Below, piece by piece: positions 53,296-61,420 of a stretch of 61,465 bases of DNA. The stretch is from an uncultured Lachnospiraceae bacterium (GTDB lineage Bacteria; Bacillota; Clostridia; Lachnospirales; Lachnospiraceae): assembly GCA_900544445.1 (NCBI GenBank), contig UQVK01000013.1, positions 1-61,465 of the forward strand, read 5' to 3'. A model generated the notes under the pieces. That model searched no databases. It was given only the letters and a program-made list of their open reading frames with translations, and was not told where the DNA came from. Made by a program: the position numbers and the translations under genes. Each line of letters starts with the position of its first letter. The stretch's first letter is position 1.

Positions 53296-54372
53296 TTAAG
53301 GCTGAGGTTCCCTGCATTTTGTGGTTGCCCTGCGGATCAGGTTGGCGGAATACATGGTGCGTTCCGGTACATCCTTTCCTTCCAGAACCTGCATGAGCAG
53401 AGAAACGGCGGTGGTGCATAAGAATTCCACCCGGTTGTCTGCCGTGGTGATTTCCGGAGTGCTGCAGATGGAGAGCAGGGAATTGTTGTAGCCGGTGATC
53501 TGAATGTCCTCCGGAATCCGTTTCCCCGCGCCGAGCGCGTATTTGACGGCACCGGCGGCAAGCTCGTCATCGGTCGCAAGACAGGCGTCAAAGGAAACGC
53601 CGCGCGCTTCCAGATCCCGCAGAAAACGGGCGGTCTCCGGAATGCCTGCCGGGCAGAGAAAGGCGCGTTCGTCTTCCGGATTTCCACCTTCCACGAGAGC
53701 ATGCTTTGAAGAAGTATGCTGTTCCGAAGAATCCGGCCCTTTTGGCGCATGCTCTGTAAGCGCGCGGCAGAAACCGGAAAGCTTCTGTTTTCCGCTGTAG
53801 CTTAAGGAACGGTAGAGAAAAATCGGACGTTTACAGCCAAGCTCAAGCAGCTCTTCCGTCATCTCCTTTACAGCGAGAGCGTCGTCGCAGACAACGGAGT
53901 AGGCGCCGCTTCCGGAAAGGACGCCGTTCAGGAGAAATACCGGAACCTTTTTTGCCGCGTCATACAGATAGGCGTTGTCCTCAGCCTTTTCCTCGATGAA
54001 CTGGGAGCCTGCCAGAATCAGGGCATCCACGTTTCGGGACATAAGAAGCTGAAGGTATTTTTCCTTTTCCTCCTGATTGTAGCCGGTGCAGCAGAGCATG
54101 GAGGCATAGGAATTTTTCCAGAGCTCCCGCTCCAGCAGGTAAATGACCCGTGCCAGATAGATGTCAGAGGAGTCGGCGCAGAGAATGCCAACGGTGCGCA
54201 TGGTATTCAGCCCGAGTCCGCGGGCGAAGGCATTTGGTGTATAGCCATTTTGCTCCATGACTTCAAGCACCTTCTGCCTGGTGGTTTCGCTGACCTTGTC
54301 ACTTCCGTTCAGGACCCGGGAAACCGTAGCGATGGACACGCCTGCCAGTTTGGATATATCGTAAATATTCGT
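53296..54372 (-). CDS. LacI-family repressor, probable uronate regulator
   Basis: A LacI/GalR repressor of about 359 residues. The full HTH reads NIYDISKLAGVSIATVSRVLNGSDKVS, but its first half precedes the first ordinary start codon (GTG at 54339). With GTG the protein would lack HTH helix 1. The ribosome site AAGGGAGG lies seven bases before an ACG codon at 54372, where a standard LacI protein would begin with Met-Asn-Ile-Tyr-Asp-Ile. ACG is therefore either a rare start or a mutated ATG. The ligand domain contains FDACLATDDELAAGAVKYAL. It probably binds the two TGTAAGC-type operators in the uxa gap. Confidence 0.82.
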   Translation of the reverse strand, partial: TNIYDISKLAGVSIATVSRVLNGSDKVSETTRQKVLEVMEQNGYTPNAFARGLGLNTMRTVGILCADSSDIYLARVIYLLERELWKNSYASMLCCTGYNQEEKEKYLQLLMSRNVDALILAGSQFIEEKAEDNAYLYDAAKKVPVFLLNGVLSGSGAYSVVCDDALAVKEMTEELLELGCKRPIFLYRSLSYSGKQKLSGFCRALTEHAPKGPDSSEQHTSSKHALVEGGNPEDERAFLCPAGIPETARFLRDLEARGVSFDACLATDDELAAGAVKYALGAGKRIPEDIQITGYNNSLLSICSTPEITTADNRVEFLCTTAVSLLMQVLEGKDVPERTMYSANLIRRATTKCREPQP

Positions 54373-54426
54373 AAGAAGTCCTCCCTTCAGGGGCTGATGC
54401 CAATGATAATCGAATAAGCTGGCTTT

Positions 54427-54455
54427 ATTATAGCAGGCTTTTTCAGGATTGTCAT
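54427..54455 (-). promoter_or_regulatory. Promoter of the LacI gene
   Basis: On the minus strand, ATGACA and a perfect TATAAT are 17 bases apart, about 55 bases before the ACG codon. Between this -10 and 54339 there is no in-frame ATG, GTG or TTG. Confidence 0.65.
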
Positions 54456-54505
54456 TCGAATTCCGGGAAGGGAGCGCGCATACTATTTAGAAATCGGAGG
54501 AAATT

Positions 54506-55465
54506 ATGGAAACATTTCGTTTTGCAGTTATGGGAGCGGGTAATATCGGGAGAAAATTCTGTGAGGCAGCGCGCATGGCCGGTTATGAGGCTGCGGCTGT
54601 GGCGAGCAGATCCGTGGAGAGAGCCGAAAAATGGGCGGCTGAGAATAAGGTGAAGAGCGCATACGGAGACTATGAACAGATGCTGGAAAAAGAAAAGCCG
54701 GACTGCGTTTACATCGCCACGACGCCGGATTCCCATTACGAGCTCGCCATGCTGTGCCTGGATCATGGCGTTCCGGTTCTGTGTGAAAAAGCAGCCTTTT
54801 TAAACAGCGCGCAGGCACGGGAGGTGTTTTCCAGATCGGAAAAGGAAGGAATCTTTGTGATGGAAGCGCTCTGGAGCCGGTTTCTTCCGGCAGTGAAGCA
54901 GGCGGGGGAGTGGATTGCCCGGGGGTATGTGGGAAAGCCTTCCTTTGCGCAGATCGATATCGGCTTTCTTGCCCCTCCGGAGGCCGGAAACCGTTACCGG
55001 AACCCGAAGCTGGGCGGCGGCGCGGCCTTTGACATCACTGTTTATGCCTATGAGATTGCAAGATTTCTCCTGGGACGGGAAGAAAGCCTTGCGGCATCCG
55101 CAGTCTGGGGGCCCACAGGGGTGGATGTGACGGATCATGTGGTTCTTCATTTCCCGGAAATGTGCGCTTCCCTTACCACAAGCTTCGATGCGGCTCTGGA
55201 GGAAAAGGCGGTGATCTACGGAGACCGCGGGCGGATTGTGCTTCCTCATCCGCATTATGCGTCGGAGGCCTTTTTCTATCCGCAGGATGGAGGAGCTATG
55301 ATTTCCTTCCGTGATACGGAGACGAAAAACGGCTTTCTCTATGAAATTCAGGAGACCGTTTCCTGCATCCGCGAGGGCCGGACGGAAAGCCGGGTGGTGC
55401 CCCACTCGCTCACATTGTCCTGCGCAGAGCTGTTTGACCGGATTATGGAAACGAAGCCGGTCTGA
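54506..55465 (+). CDS. Gfo/Idh/MocA oxidoreductase, DHDH/xylose dehydrogenase-like
   Basis: A 319-residue NAD(P)-dependent sugar oxidoreductase. The Rossmann start is FRFAVMGAGNIGRKFCEAARM, and the catalytic Lys is in PVLCEKAAFLNS, with Ala in place of the common Pro of the EKP motif. FVMEALWSRFLPA and GAAFDITVYAYEIARFL match the dihydrodiol/D-xylose dehydrogenase branch. The start follows GGAGGAAATT. It is divergent from the LacI gene and may share its regulation. Confidence 0.87.
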   Translation: METFRFAVMGAGNIGRKFCEAARMAGYEAAAVASRSVERAEKWAAENKVKSAYGDYEQMLEKEKPDCVYIATTPDSHYELAMLCLDHGVPVLCEKAAFLNSAQAREVFSRSEKEGIFVMEALWSRFLPAVKQAGEWIARGYVGKPSFAQIDIGFLAPPEAGNRYRNPKLGGGAAFDITVYAYEIARFLLGREESLAASAVWGPTGVDVTDHVVLHFPEMCASLTTSFDAALEEKAVIYGDRGRIVLPHPHYASEAFFYPQDGGAMISFRDTETKNGFLYEIQETVSCIREGRTESRVVPHSLTLSCAELFDRIMETKPV

Positions 55466-55468
55466 AAA

Positions 55469-56158
55469 TCAAAGGGGAGGCCTGCGGCCAAAGAAGCTGT
55501 CCTCCGGTACCTCCCGTTCCTCGTAACCGCGCCGGAAGGAGGTGCGGGAGGGATTTGCGGAACAACCTGCTCCCGAACAGCCCGTTCCTGTGTAGCCTGT
55601 TCTGGAGTAATCCGTTCCGGGAACGCCTGTTCCGGAGTAGCCGGATGAATATCCGCTTCCCGAATAGCCTGTGTCCGGATTTCCTGTTCCTGTACGGGCA
55701 TTTCCCAAACGGCCGGCTCCGGCCGCCATACGCGGGGCGTTTTTCGCGTCTGTACGACGGTTTTCCTGTTCCTGAGAGGAAAGCCCATGCAGCAGGCAGA
55801 AAACGCCGCCGATGAGCAGGCCGAGAAAGAAGAAGCAAAGCGCGATGCCGATGGAAAAGGCGATGCCGGAGCGGGAGGGGCTGAAAGAGGTGAGAAAGGC
55901 GGAAATCACAAGGAAGCCACCTCCGGCAGCCGACAGACTGACACAGCAGGAAACGGAACGCAGGGACCTCCGGGCGGCAGACAGCGAGCCGAGGAGCAGA
56001 GCGGAAAGCAGGACGCAGGAAAAGGCGATCAGCAGACCGAAAATGCGGGAGGATGTATCAAGAACGAGAATGCCGCCCGCAGACAGGGTAAAAATGACGA
56101 AAGCCAGCAGCATGCTCAGAACGAGGGTAAGGATGCAGAAGCGGGTACTATTTTTCAC
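55469..56158 (-). CDS. Membrane protein with Gly/Thr/Ser/Tyr repeat tail
   Basis: A 229-residue protein with four hydrophobic segments in the first about 130 residues (FCILTLVLSMLLAFVIFTLSAGGILV and three more). It then has a cytosolic or extracellular tail of about 95 residues built from short Tyr/Gly/Ser/Thr repeats such as GYSGSGYSSGYSGTG and GYTGTGCSGAGCS. I do not recognise a family. Its 3' end lies 3 bases from the end of the convergent Gfo/Idh gene. The repeat tail resembles low-complexity linkers rather than an enzyme. Confidence 0.65.
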   Translation of the reverse strand: MKNSTRFCILTLVLSMLLAFVIFTLSAGGILVLDTSSRIFGLLIAFSCVLLSALLLGSLSAARRSLRSVSCCVSLSAAGGGFLVISAFLTSFSPSRSGIAFSIGIALCFFFLGLLIGGVFCLLHGLSSQEQENRRTDAKNAPRMAAGAGRLGNARTGTGNPDTGYSGSGYSSGYSGTGVPGTDYSRTGYTGTGCSGAGCSANPSRTSFRRGYEEREVPEDSFFGRRPPL

Positions 56159-56249
56159 AGGGTTCTCCTCTCTTGAAAATGGCAGTCAGGAAATCCTTCT
56201 TGCCTTATTCTATTCAGGAGGGGAGAGGAGGGTTACAGGCAACATATAT

Positions 56250-57167
56250 TCACCCTTCCCCGAAACGTACATGCTCCAGCTTTTTTGGCCCCCCGGCGTT
56301 GAAGGAAGGCAGCACGCCCCGGTCCTTCAGGGGGGAATGGCCCAGGATGCGGCGGTAGCTGCGGTAGAAGGAGGAGTAATCCCCAAAGCCTGCGCGGACG
56401 GCGGCTTCCTGGGCGCTTAGGCCTCCTGTGAGCAGCTCCTGGGCGAGGATCACCCGCTTATGGAGCAGGTAATCGAAGACCGTGGTCCCGGTGGCCCTGC
56501 GGAACACCTTGTTCAGGTGATGCTTGCTGATGTAGAAGCGTTCGGAAAGCTGATCCAGCGTGACCGGTTCTCCAACATGGCGGTTCAGGTAGAGAAGGAT
56601 GTCGGAAACGGTGTCGGCGCTGCCGGTTTCCGTAGAAGGGACGGAGACCTCCCGGGACATGGAAACGATTCGTGCAAGCAGAGCCTCCACGTAGATGGGA
56701 AGGAGGCGGGTCCGCAGGGCTTCCGCCTGATCCGCGCAGTCGGCGAGCGCCTCGAAGCAGCTTACGATACCATGCTTCTCCACCTGTTCAAAGTAGATGT
56801 CCGCGTTCCGCCTGTCCGGCGAAGGAAAGGCGGACAGAAGAAAAGACCTCCTTTCAGCGGAAAGGATATCCGGATGAAAATGGATGGAATATCTCCGGTA
56901 GGGCATGTCGCTATTAACCCGCACGCCGTGAAAACAGTGCGGGGAAAGAAGCAGCAGGCTGCCCGGCGTGGGGCGGTACTGCTTTCCTTCCACCAGATAG
57001 TCCGCATCCCCTTCCAGAAAGAGATAGACCTCATAAAAATTGTGGCAATGCAGGGAATAGGATTCCATTGCCTCCCGGGTGGTGCTGTAGCTGAAGCTGA
57101 CCTGGTCCGTGTTGATATGTGCACTCGTTGTGGCCTTTCTGCCATCTTTTTTCTCGTCAGAGCCCAT
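56250..57167 (-). CDS. AraC-family regulator with cupin domain
   Basis: A 305-residue regulator. The cupin sensor (about 30-120) has YSLHCHNFYEVYLFLEGDADYLVEG. The double HTH (about 195-290) has VTLDQLSERFYISKHHLNKVFRRATG and SAQEAAVRAGFGDYSSFYRSYRRILGHSP. ATG at 57167, five bases after TGGAGG, is preferred over 57212. It is divergent from the isomerase/oxidoreductase cluster starting at 57392, which it probably activates. A perfect 6-bp hairpin (57192-57205) lies upstream of its ribosome site. Confidence 0.88.
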   Translation of the reverse strand: MGSDEKKDGRKATTSAHINTDQVSFSYSTTREAMESYSLHCHNFYEVYLFLEGDADYLVEGKQYRPTPGSLLLLSPHCFHGVRVNSDMPYRRYSIHFHPDILSAERRSFLLSAFPSPDRRNADIYFEQVEKHGIVSCFEALADCADQAEALRTRLLPIYVEALLARIVSMSREVSVPSTETGSADTVSDILLYLNRHVGEPVTLDQLSERFYISKHHLNKVFRRATGTTVFDYLLHKRVILAQELLTGGLSAQEAAVRAGFGDYSSFYRSYRRILGHSPLKDRGVLPSFNAGGPKKLEHVRFGEG

Positions 57168-57361
57168 TTCTGCCTCCATTCTGCCGCCTAAGGCTGCGCG
57201 CAGCCCTGACATACAAAAGCTGCTGCTGTCTTTCGGACATTTTTCCCTAAGAAACGGCTTATTATCAGCTTACTTCACGATCGCTATATTTGCAATAAAA
57301 AAGTGCACATCTGCAATGGCTTTTTACAGAATGACAGGCTATAGTAACAATAAAAGGAAAA

Positions 57362-57391
57362 GCCGCCTGTCGGCGGCGAAAGGAGAGGAAG
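57362..57391 (+). promoter_or_regulatory. Start-proximal GC hairpin with ribosome site (family copy)
   Basis: GCCGCC-TGTC-GGCGGC (57362-57377), then GAAAGGAGAGGAAG up to the ATG at 57392, 14 bases after the stem. Upstream are TTTACA (57326-57331) and two TGCAAT motifs that may be AraC sites. Confidence 0.6.
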
Positions 57392-58168
57392 ATGAAAACA
57401 GGAGCACAGCTTTACACAATCAGGGCCTATACGCAGACGGAGAGGGATTTTGCGCGGTCAATGAAGAAAATTGCAGATATGGGCTACACCACCGTGCAGG
57501 TTTCCGCGATCGGAAAGGAGATCCGTCCGGAGCGGGTGCGCGAGATCTGCGATGAAAACGGCCTGAAAATCGTGCTGACACACAGCGACGTAAACCGGAT
57601 CCTGAACGATACGGACAGGCTCATCGAGGAGCACAATATTCTGGGCTGCGACCACATCGGACTTGGCGCAATGCCGGACAAATATCGTACGCCGGAGTGG
57701 ATCCGCTATTTTGTGGAGGACTTTAAGGAGCCTGCGAAGAAAATCGCGGCGGCGGGAAAACGGTTCATGTACCACAATCACAATTTTGAATTTCAGAAAA
57801 TTTCCATTCCGGGCTATGAGAAGCCGGTCCGGATCATCGAATATCTGATGGACAGTTTTACGCCCGAGGAGCTGGGCTTTACGCTGGATACCTACTGGGT
57901 GGCCGCAGCGGGCGGAGATGTGTGCGACTGGATCGCGAAGCTCTCCGGAAGGATTCCCTGCGTGCACCTGAAGGATATGGCAGTAGAAGGCTTCCAGCCT
58001 GTGATGGCGCCGGTGATGGAAGGCAACCTGAACTTCTCCGCCATTCTCAGCCTGCTGAAAAAGACGGACTGCGAATATCTGCTGGTGGAGCAGGACACCT
58101 GCCAGGGCAGCCCCTTCGACTGCCTGAAGACGAGCTATGACAATCTGGCAGCGGCCGGATACCGTTGA
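57392..58168 (+). CDS. TIM-barrel sugar isomerase/epimerase family protein
   Basis: A 258-residue xylose-isomerase-like TIM barrel (AP endonuclease 2 superfamily), in which divalent-metal enzymes isomerise, epimerise or dehydrate sugars. Metal-ligand candidates are in MYHNHNFEFQK, GFTLDTYWVAAAGG, PCVHLKDMAVEG and LLVEQDTCQG. This is the first gene of a four-gene cluster with two Gfo/Idh/MocA proteins and a second TIM-barrel protein. The substrate is probably a keto-sugar or keto-glycoside made by these oxidoreductases, by inference. Confidence 0.85.
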   Translation: MKTGAQLYTIRAYTQTERDFARSMKKIADMGYTTVQVSAIGKEIRPERVREICDENGLKIVLTHSDVNRILNDTDRLIEEHNILGCDHIGLGAMPDKYRTPEWIRYFVEDFKEPAKKIAAAGKRFMYHNHNFEFQKISIPGYEKPVRIIEYLMDSFTPEELGFTLDTYWVAAAGGDVCDWIAKLSGRIPCVHLKDMAVEGFQPVMAPVMEGNLNFSAILSLLKKTDCEYLLVEQDTCQGSPFDCLKTSYDNLAAAGYR

Positions 58169-58236
58169 CGTGGCCGGCTGAAGATAAATGGCCGGTGATA
58201 CGGCCGGAGATATCAGGAGTGGAAAGGGAAAATAAC

Positions 58237-59412
58237 ATGGAACAGGTAAAGCTTGGAATCATTGGAATCGGAAATATGGGAAGCGGCCACTGCAGGACGA
58301 TCCTGGACGGACAGGTGCCGGAGCTGAAGCTCGCCGCGGTGGCGGATCTTCGGGAAACGAGGAGACAATGGGCGAAGGAAAACCTTCCTGAGGATGTGGT
58401 CATTTTTGAGGACGGAGACGCTCTGATCGAATCCGGCGTCTGCGACGCGGTTCTGGTCGCCACGCCGCATTACGATCACCCCAGGCTGGTGATCTCCGCC
58501 CTGGAGCACGGTCTGCACGCTCTGTGCGAGAAGCCCGCCGGAGTCTATACAAAGCAGGTCCGCGAGATGAACGAGGCGGCGGAAAAATCGGATAAGGTGT
58601 TCGCCATGATGTTCAATCAGCGTACCAACTGTGTTTACAGGAAAATGTATGAAATCGTCCACAGCGGCGAATACGGACAGATCAAACGGGTGAACTGGAT
58701 CATCACGGACTGGTACCGCACTCAGGCCTATTACAATTCCGGCGGATGGCGGGCAACCTGGGCCGGAGAGGGCGGCGGCGTGCTTTTGAACCAGTGTCCT
58801 CACAACCTCGACCTGCTTCAGTGGATCTGCGGCCTTCCGGTGAAGGTACAGGCCTTCTGCCACAACGGAAAGTGGCATGACATCGAGGTAGAGGACGATG
58901 TGACCGCCTATCTGGAATTTGAAAACGGCGCGACCGGCGTCTTTGTGACCACCACGGCGGATGCGCCCGGAACCAACCGCTTCGAGATCACGCTGGAAAA
59001 GGCAAAGCTGGTCTGCGAGGATAATAAGCTGTATTTTTACGTGCTGGACGTGAGCGAGCGGGAATACTGCTTTACCGCGACGGAGGGCTTCGCAAAGCCG
59101 GAAGGCCATGTGGTGGAGCTTGAAACGGACGGAGAAAACCCGCAGCATGCAGGAGTGCTGCGCGCCTTCGCCGCAAAGATCCTCAGAGATGAACCTCTGG
59201 TGGCGGATGGAAAAGAGGGGATCCGCGGACTGATGCTTTCCAATGCCATGCATCTGTCCAGCTGGCTCAGAAAGCCCGTTACCCTTCCCATCGACGAGGA
59301 CCTTTTCCTGGAGAAGCTGAATGAGCTGCGGAAAAACTCCAGGGTGAAGGAAAACGTCCAGGAGGTTACCTTCCAGACGGAGGGCTCCTACGGAAGCAAA
59401 CAGACAAAATAG
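58237..59412 (+). CDS. Gfo/Idh/MocA oxidoreductase, probable sugar/glycoside dehydrogenase
   Basis: A 391-residue NAD-dependent oxidoreductase. The Rossmann start is KLGIIGIGNMGSGHC and the catalytic Lys is in HALCEKPAGVYTK. WRATWAGEGGGVLLNQCPHNLDLLQW contains the conserved Gly-rich loop and active-site His of the branch that oxidises glycosides at C3. ATG at 58237 follows GGAAAGGGAAAATAAC; an upstream ATG at 58165 overlaps the previous gene. It follows the TIM-barrel gene by 68 bases. Confidence 0.88.
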   Translation: MEQVKLGIIGIGNMGSGHCRTILDGQVPELKLAAVADLRETRRQWAKENLPEDVVIFEDGDALIESGVCDAVLVATPHYDHPRLVISALEHGLHALCEKPAGVYTKQVREMNEAAEKSDKVFAMMFNQRTNCVYRKMYEIVHSGEYGQIKRVNWIITDWYRTQAYYNSGGWRATWAGEGGGVLLNQCPHNLDLLQWICGLPVKVQAFCHNGKWHDIEVEDDVTAYLEFENGATGVFVTTTADAPGTNRFEITLEKAKLVCEDNKLYFYVLDVSEREYCFTATEGFAKPEGHVVELETDGENPQHAGVLRAFAAKILRDEPLVADGKEGIRGLMLSNAMHLSSWLRKPVTLPIDEDLFLEKLNELRKNSRVKENVQEVTFQTEGSYGSKQTK

Positions 59413-59432
59413 AGTCGGAGGCCAGACAGAAT

Positions 59433-60458
59433 ATGAAAGCTGCAATCGTTGGCTGCGGGAACATCGCAGCCGTGCATGCAAAGAGCATCAGCCTGCTGGA
59501 GGGTGTGGAGCTTGCAGCCGCCGCAGACATCAGAAGGGACCGGGCCGAAAAATACGAAAGAGAGTATGGCTGCCATGCATATGATTCCCTGGAGAGCATG
59601 CTGGAAGCGGAGCGCCCGGACGTGCTTCACATCTGCACGCCCCATTATCTGCATGTACCCATGGCGCAGTATGCGCTGCAAAGAGGAATTCATGTGTTCT
59701 GTGAAAAGCCGCCCGTGATTTCGTCCGGGCAGCTTGCAGAACTGGAAAAGGCCGTGGCGGAAGGACCCGGCCGCGCGGGCTTCTGCTTTCAGAACCGCTA
59801 TAATCCGAGCATCCTTTATGTAAAGGAACTGCTCGTTTCCGGAAAGGCCGGAAAAGTGAAGGGAGCCAGAGGCATCGTCACCTGGCACCGGGACGCCGCC
59901 TATTATACACAGAGCGGCTGGAGAGGCAGGCTGGAAACGGAGGGTGGAGGAGCGTTGATCAATCAGTCCATCCATACCATGGATCTGCTTGGCGTTTTGC
60001 TGGGAAAGCCCGTTTCCGTGGAAGCGCAGACGGCCAATCATCACCTTCCGGGCATCATCGAGGTGGAGGACACGATGGAGGCCTACATCCGCTATGAGAA
60101 CGCGGAGGCCTGTTTCTATGCCACCACCGCCTACACAGAGGACGCGCCGCCCCTCATTGAGATTTCCTGTGAAAATGTGGTCATCCGTATCGAGGATCTG
60201 GATGTGACGCTTTTCTGGAAGGACGGATGCGGGGGAAGCGGGCGTATCGAACGTCCGGAAATCGTCAGAAAACAGGCCCTTGGAAAGAGCTACTGGGGAA
60301 CCGGGCATCTGGACTGTATTTCTGATTTTTACCGCTGCCTGAAAACGGGCGGACGCTTTGCACAGGATCTGAACGGCGTCCGGGATACGGTACGGCTGAT
60401 GCTCGGTGCATATGAGTCAGCCGGATGTGCGGGTAAAGAGATCAGATTAAAATTGTGA
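59433..60458 (+). CDS. Gfo/Idh/MocA oxidoreductase, second copy
   Basis: A 341-residue paralogue of the preceding enzyme, starting KAAIVGCGNIAAVHAKSI, with catalytic HVFCEKPPVISS and WRGRLETEGGGALINQSIHTMDLLGVLL. The two share the Gly-rich loop and His but are clearly different sequences, so they likely act on different substrates or steps. It is 20 bases after the previous gene. Confidence 0.88.
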   Translation: MKAAIVGCGNIAAVHAKSISLLEGVELAAAADIRRDRAEKYEREYGCHAYDSLESMLEAERPDVLHICTPHYLHVPMAQYALQRGIHVFCEKPPVISSGQLAELEKAVAEGPGRAGFCFQNRYNPSILYVKELLVSGKAGKVKGARGIVTWHRDAAYYTQSGWRGRLETEGGGALINQSIHTMDLLGVLLGKPVSVEAQTANHHLPGIIEVEDTMEAYIRYENAEACFYATTAYTEDAPPLIEISCENVVIRIEDLDVTLFWKDGCGGSGRIERPEIVRKQALGKSYWGTGHLDCISDFYRCLKTGGRFAQDLNGVRDTVRLMLGAYESAGCAGKEIRLKL

Positions 60459-60478
60459 GGACGAAAGGGAAATAAAAA

Positions 60479-61342
60479 ATGAGTGACGATAGAAGGATAT
60501 TGAAGAATTGTCCTGTCAGCTGCTTCGCGGATGAAATCGACAGTTCCGTGGACAGACAGATGGCGCTTATGGAAGAACTCGGCATCGGCTGGGTGGAGTT
60601 CAGAAGCGGAGACGGCAAGGGCGTGGCGGACTATACCGAAGCGGAAGCGGAAACGCTCATGCGCCGTCTGGAAGAAAAGAAAATCCGCGTATCCGCGGTT
60701 GGCTCGCCTATCGGAAAGATCAACATATCAGATGATTTTGAGCCCCATCTTGCGAGTCTTGAACACGTCGCAAAGCTGGCGAAAATCTGGAATACGCCCT
60801 ATATCCGCTGCTTCAGCTTCTTCCTTCCGGAAGGGGAGAAGCCGGAGAAGTTCCGTGACGAGGTTTTCCGCAGGATGGACCGGATGGTGGAGCTTGCGGC
60901 GAAGGAGAATCTTATTCTGCTTCATGAAAATGAAAAGGAGATTTACGGAGATATCGCTTCCCGCTGCCTGGACCTGATGGAGAACTTCGGCGGCGCAAAT
61001 CTGAAGGCAACCTTTGACTTCGCCAATTTCGTCCAGTGCGGCCAGAATACCCTGGAGGCCTACGACATGCTGAAAGACCATATCGCCTATGTGCATGTAA
61101 AGGACGCCCTCTTTGATGGAGGACGTGTGGTACCTGCGGGGCAGGGAGACGGAAATCTGAAAGCGATTCTTGCCCGGCTCGATGGGAAAGGATATGAAGG
61201 CTTCCTGAGTCTGGAACCTCATCTTGCTGATTTTGCAGGCCTTTCCGGTCTGGAAAAGAATGCTGCGGTACGCGGACGTACCGATACGGAGGCGGCGTTT
61301 GTTACCGCTTACGAAGCGCTTCAGGCGCTCCTGCACGGATAA
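60479..61342 (+). CDS. TIM-barrel sugar isomerase/epimerase family protein, second
   Basis: A 287-residue TIM-barrel protein, a distant paralogue of the one at 57.4 kb. Metal-ligand candidates are in ILLHENEKEIYGD, KATFDFANFVQCG, YVHVKDALFDGG and FLSLEPHL. It opens with PVSCFADEIDSSVDRQMALMEELGIGWVEFR. It follows the second oxidoreductase by 20 bases and is the last gene of the cluster before a terminator. Confidence 0.87.
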   Translation: MSDDRRILKNCPVSCFADEIDSSVDRQMALMEELGIGWVEFRSGDGKGVADYTEAEAETLMRRLEEKKIRVSAVGSPIGKINISDDFEPHLASLEHVAKLAKIWNTPYIRCFSFFLPEGEKPEKFRDEVFRRMDRMVELAAKENLILLHENEKEIYGDIASRCLDLMENFGGANLKATFDFANFVQCGQNTLEAYDMLKDHIAYVHVKDALFDGGRVVPAGQGDGNLKAILARLDGKGYEGFLSLEPHLADFAGLSGLEKNAAVRGRTDTEAAFVTAYEALQALLHG

Positions 61343-61420
61343 GGAGAAGGCGGCCGAAGAAGGCCGATGCCGGACTGCTTTCCCAAATGGGATGGCTGTT
61401 TCTGAGTTCACTTCCATATA

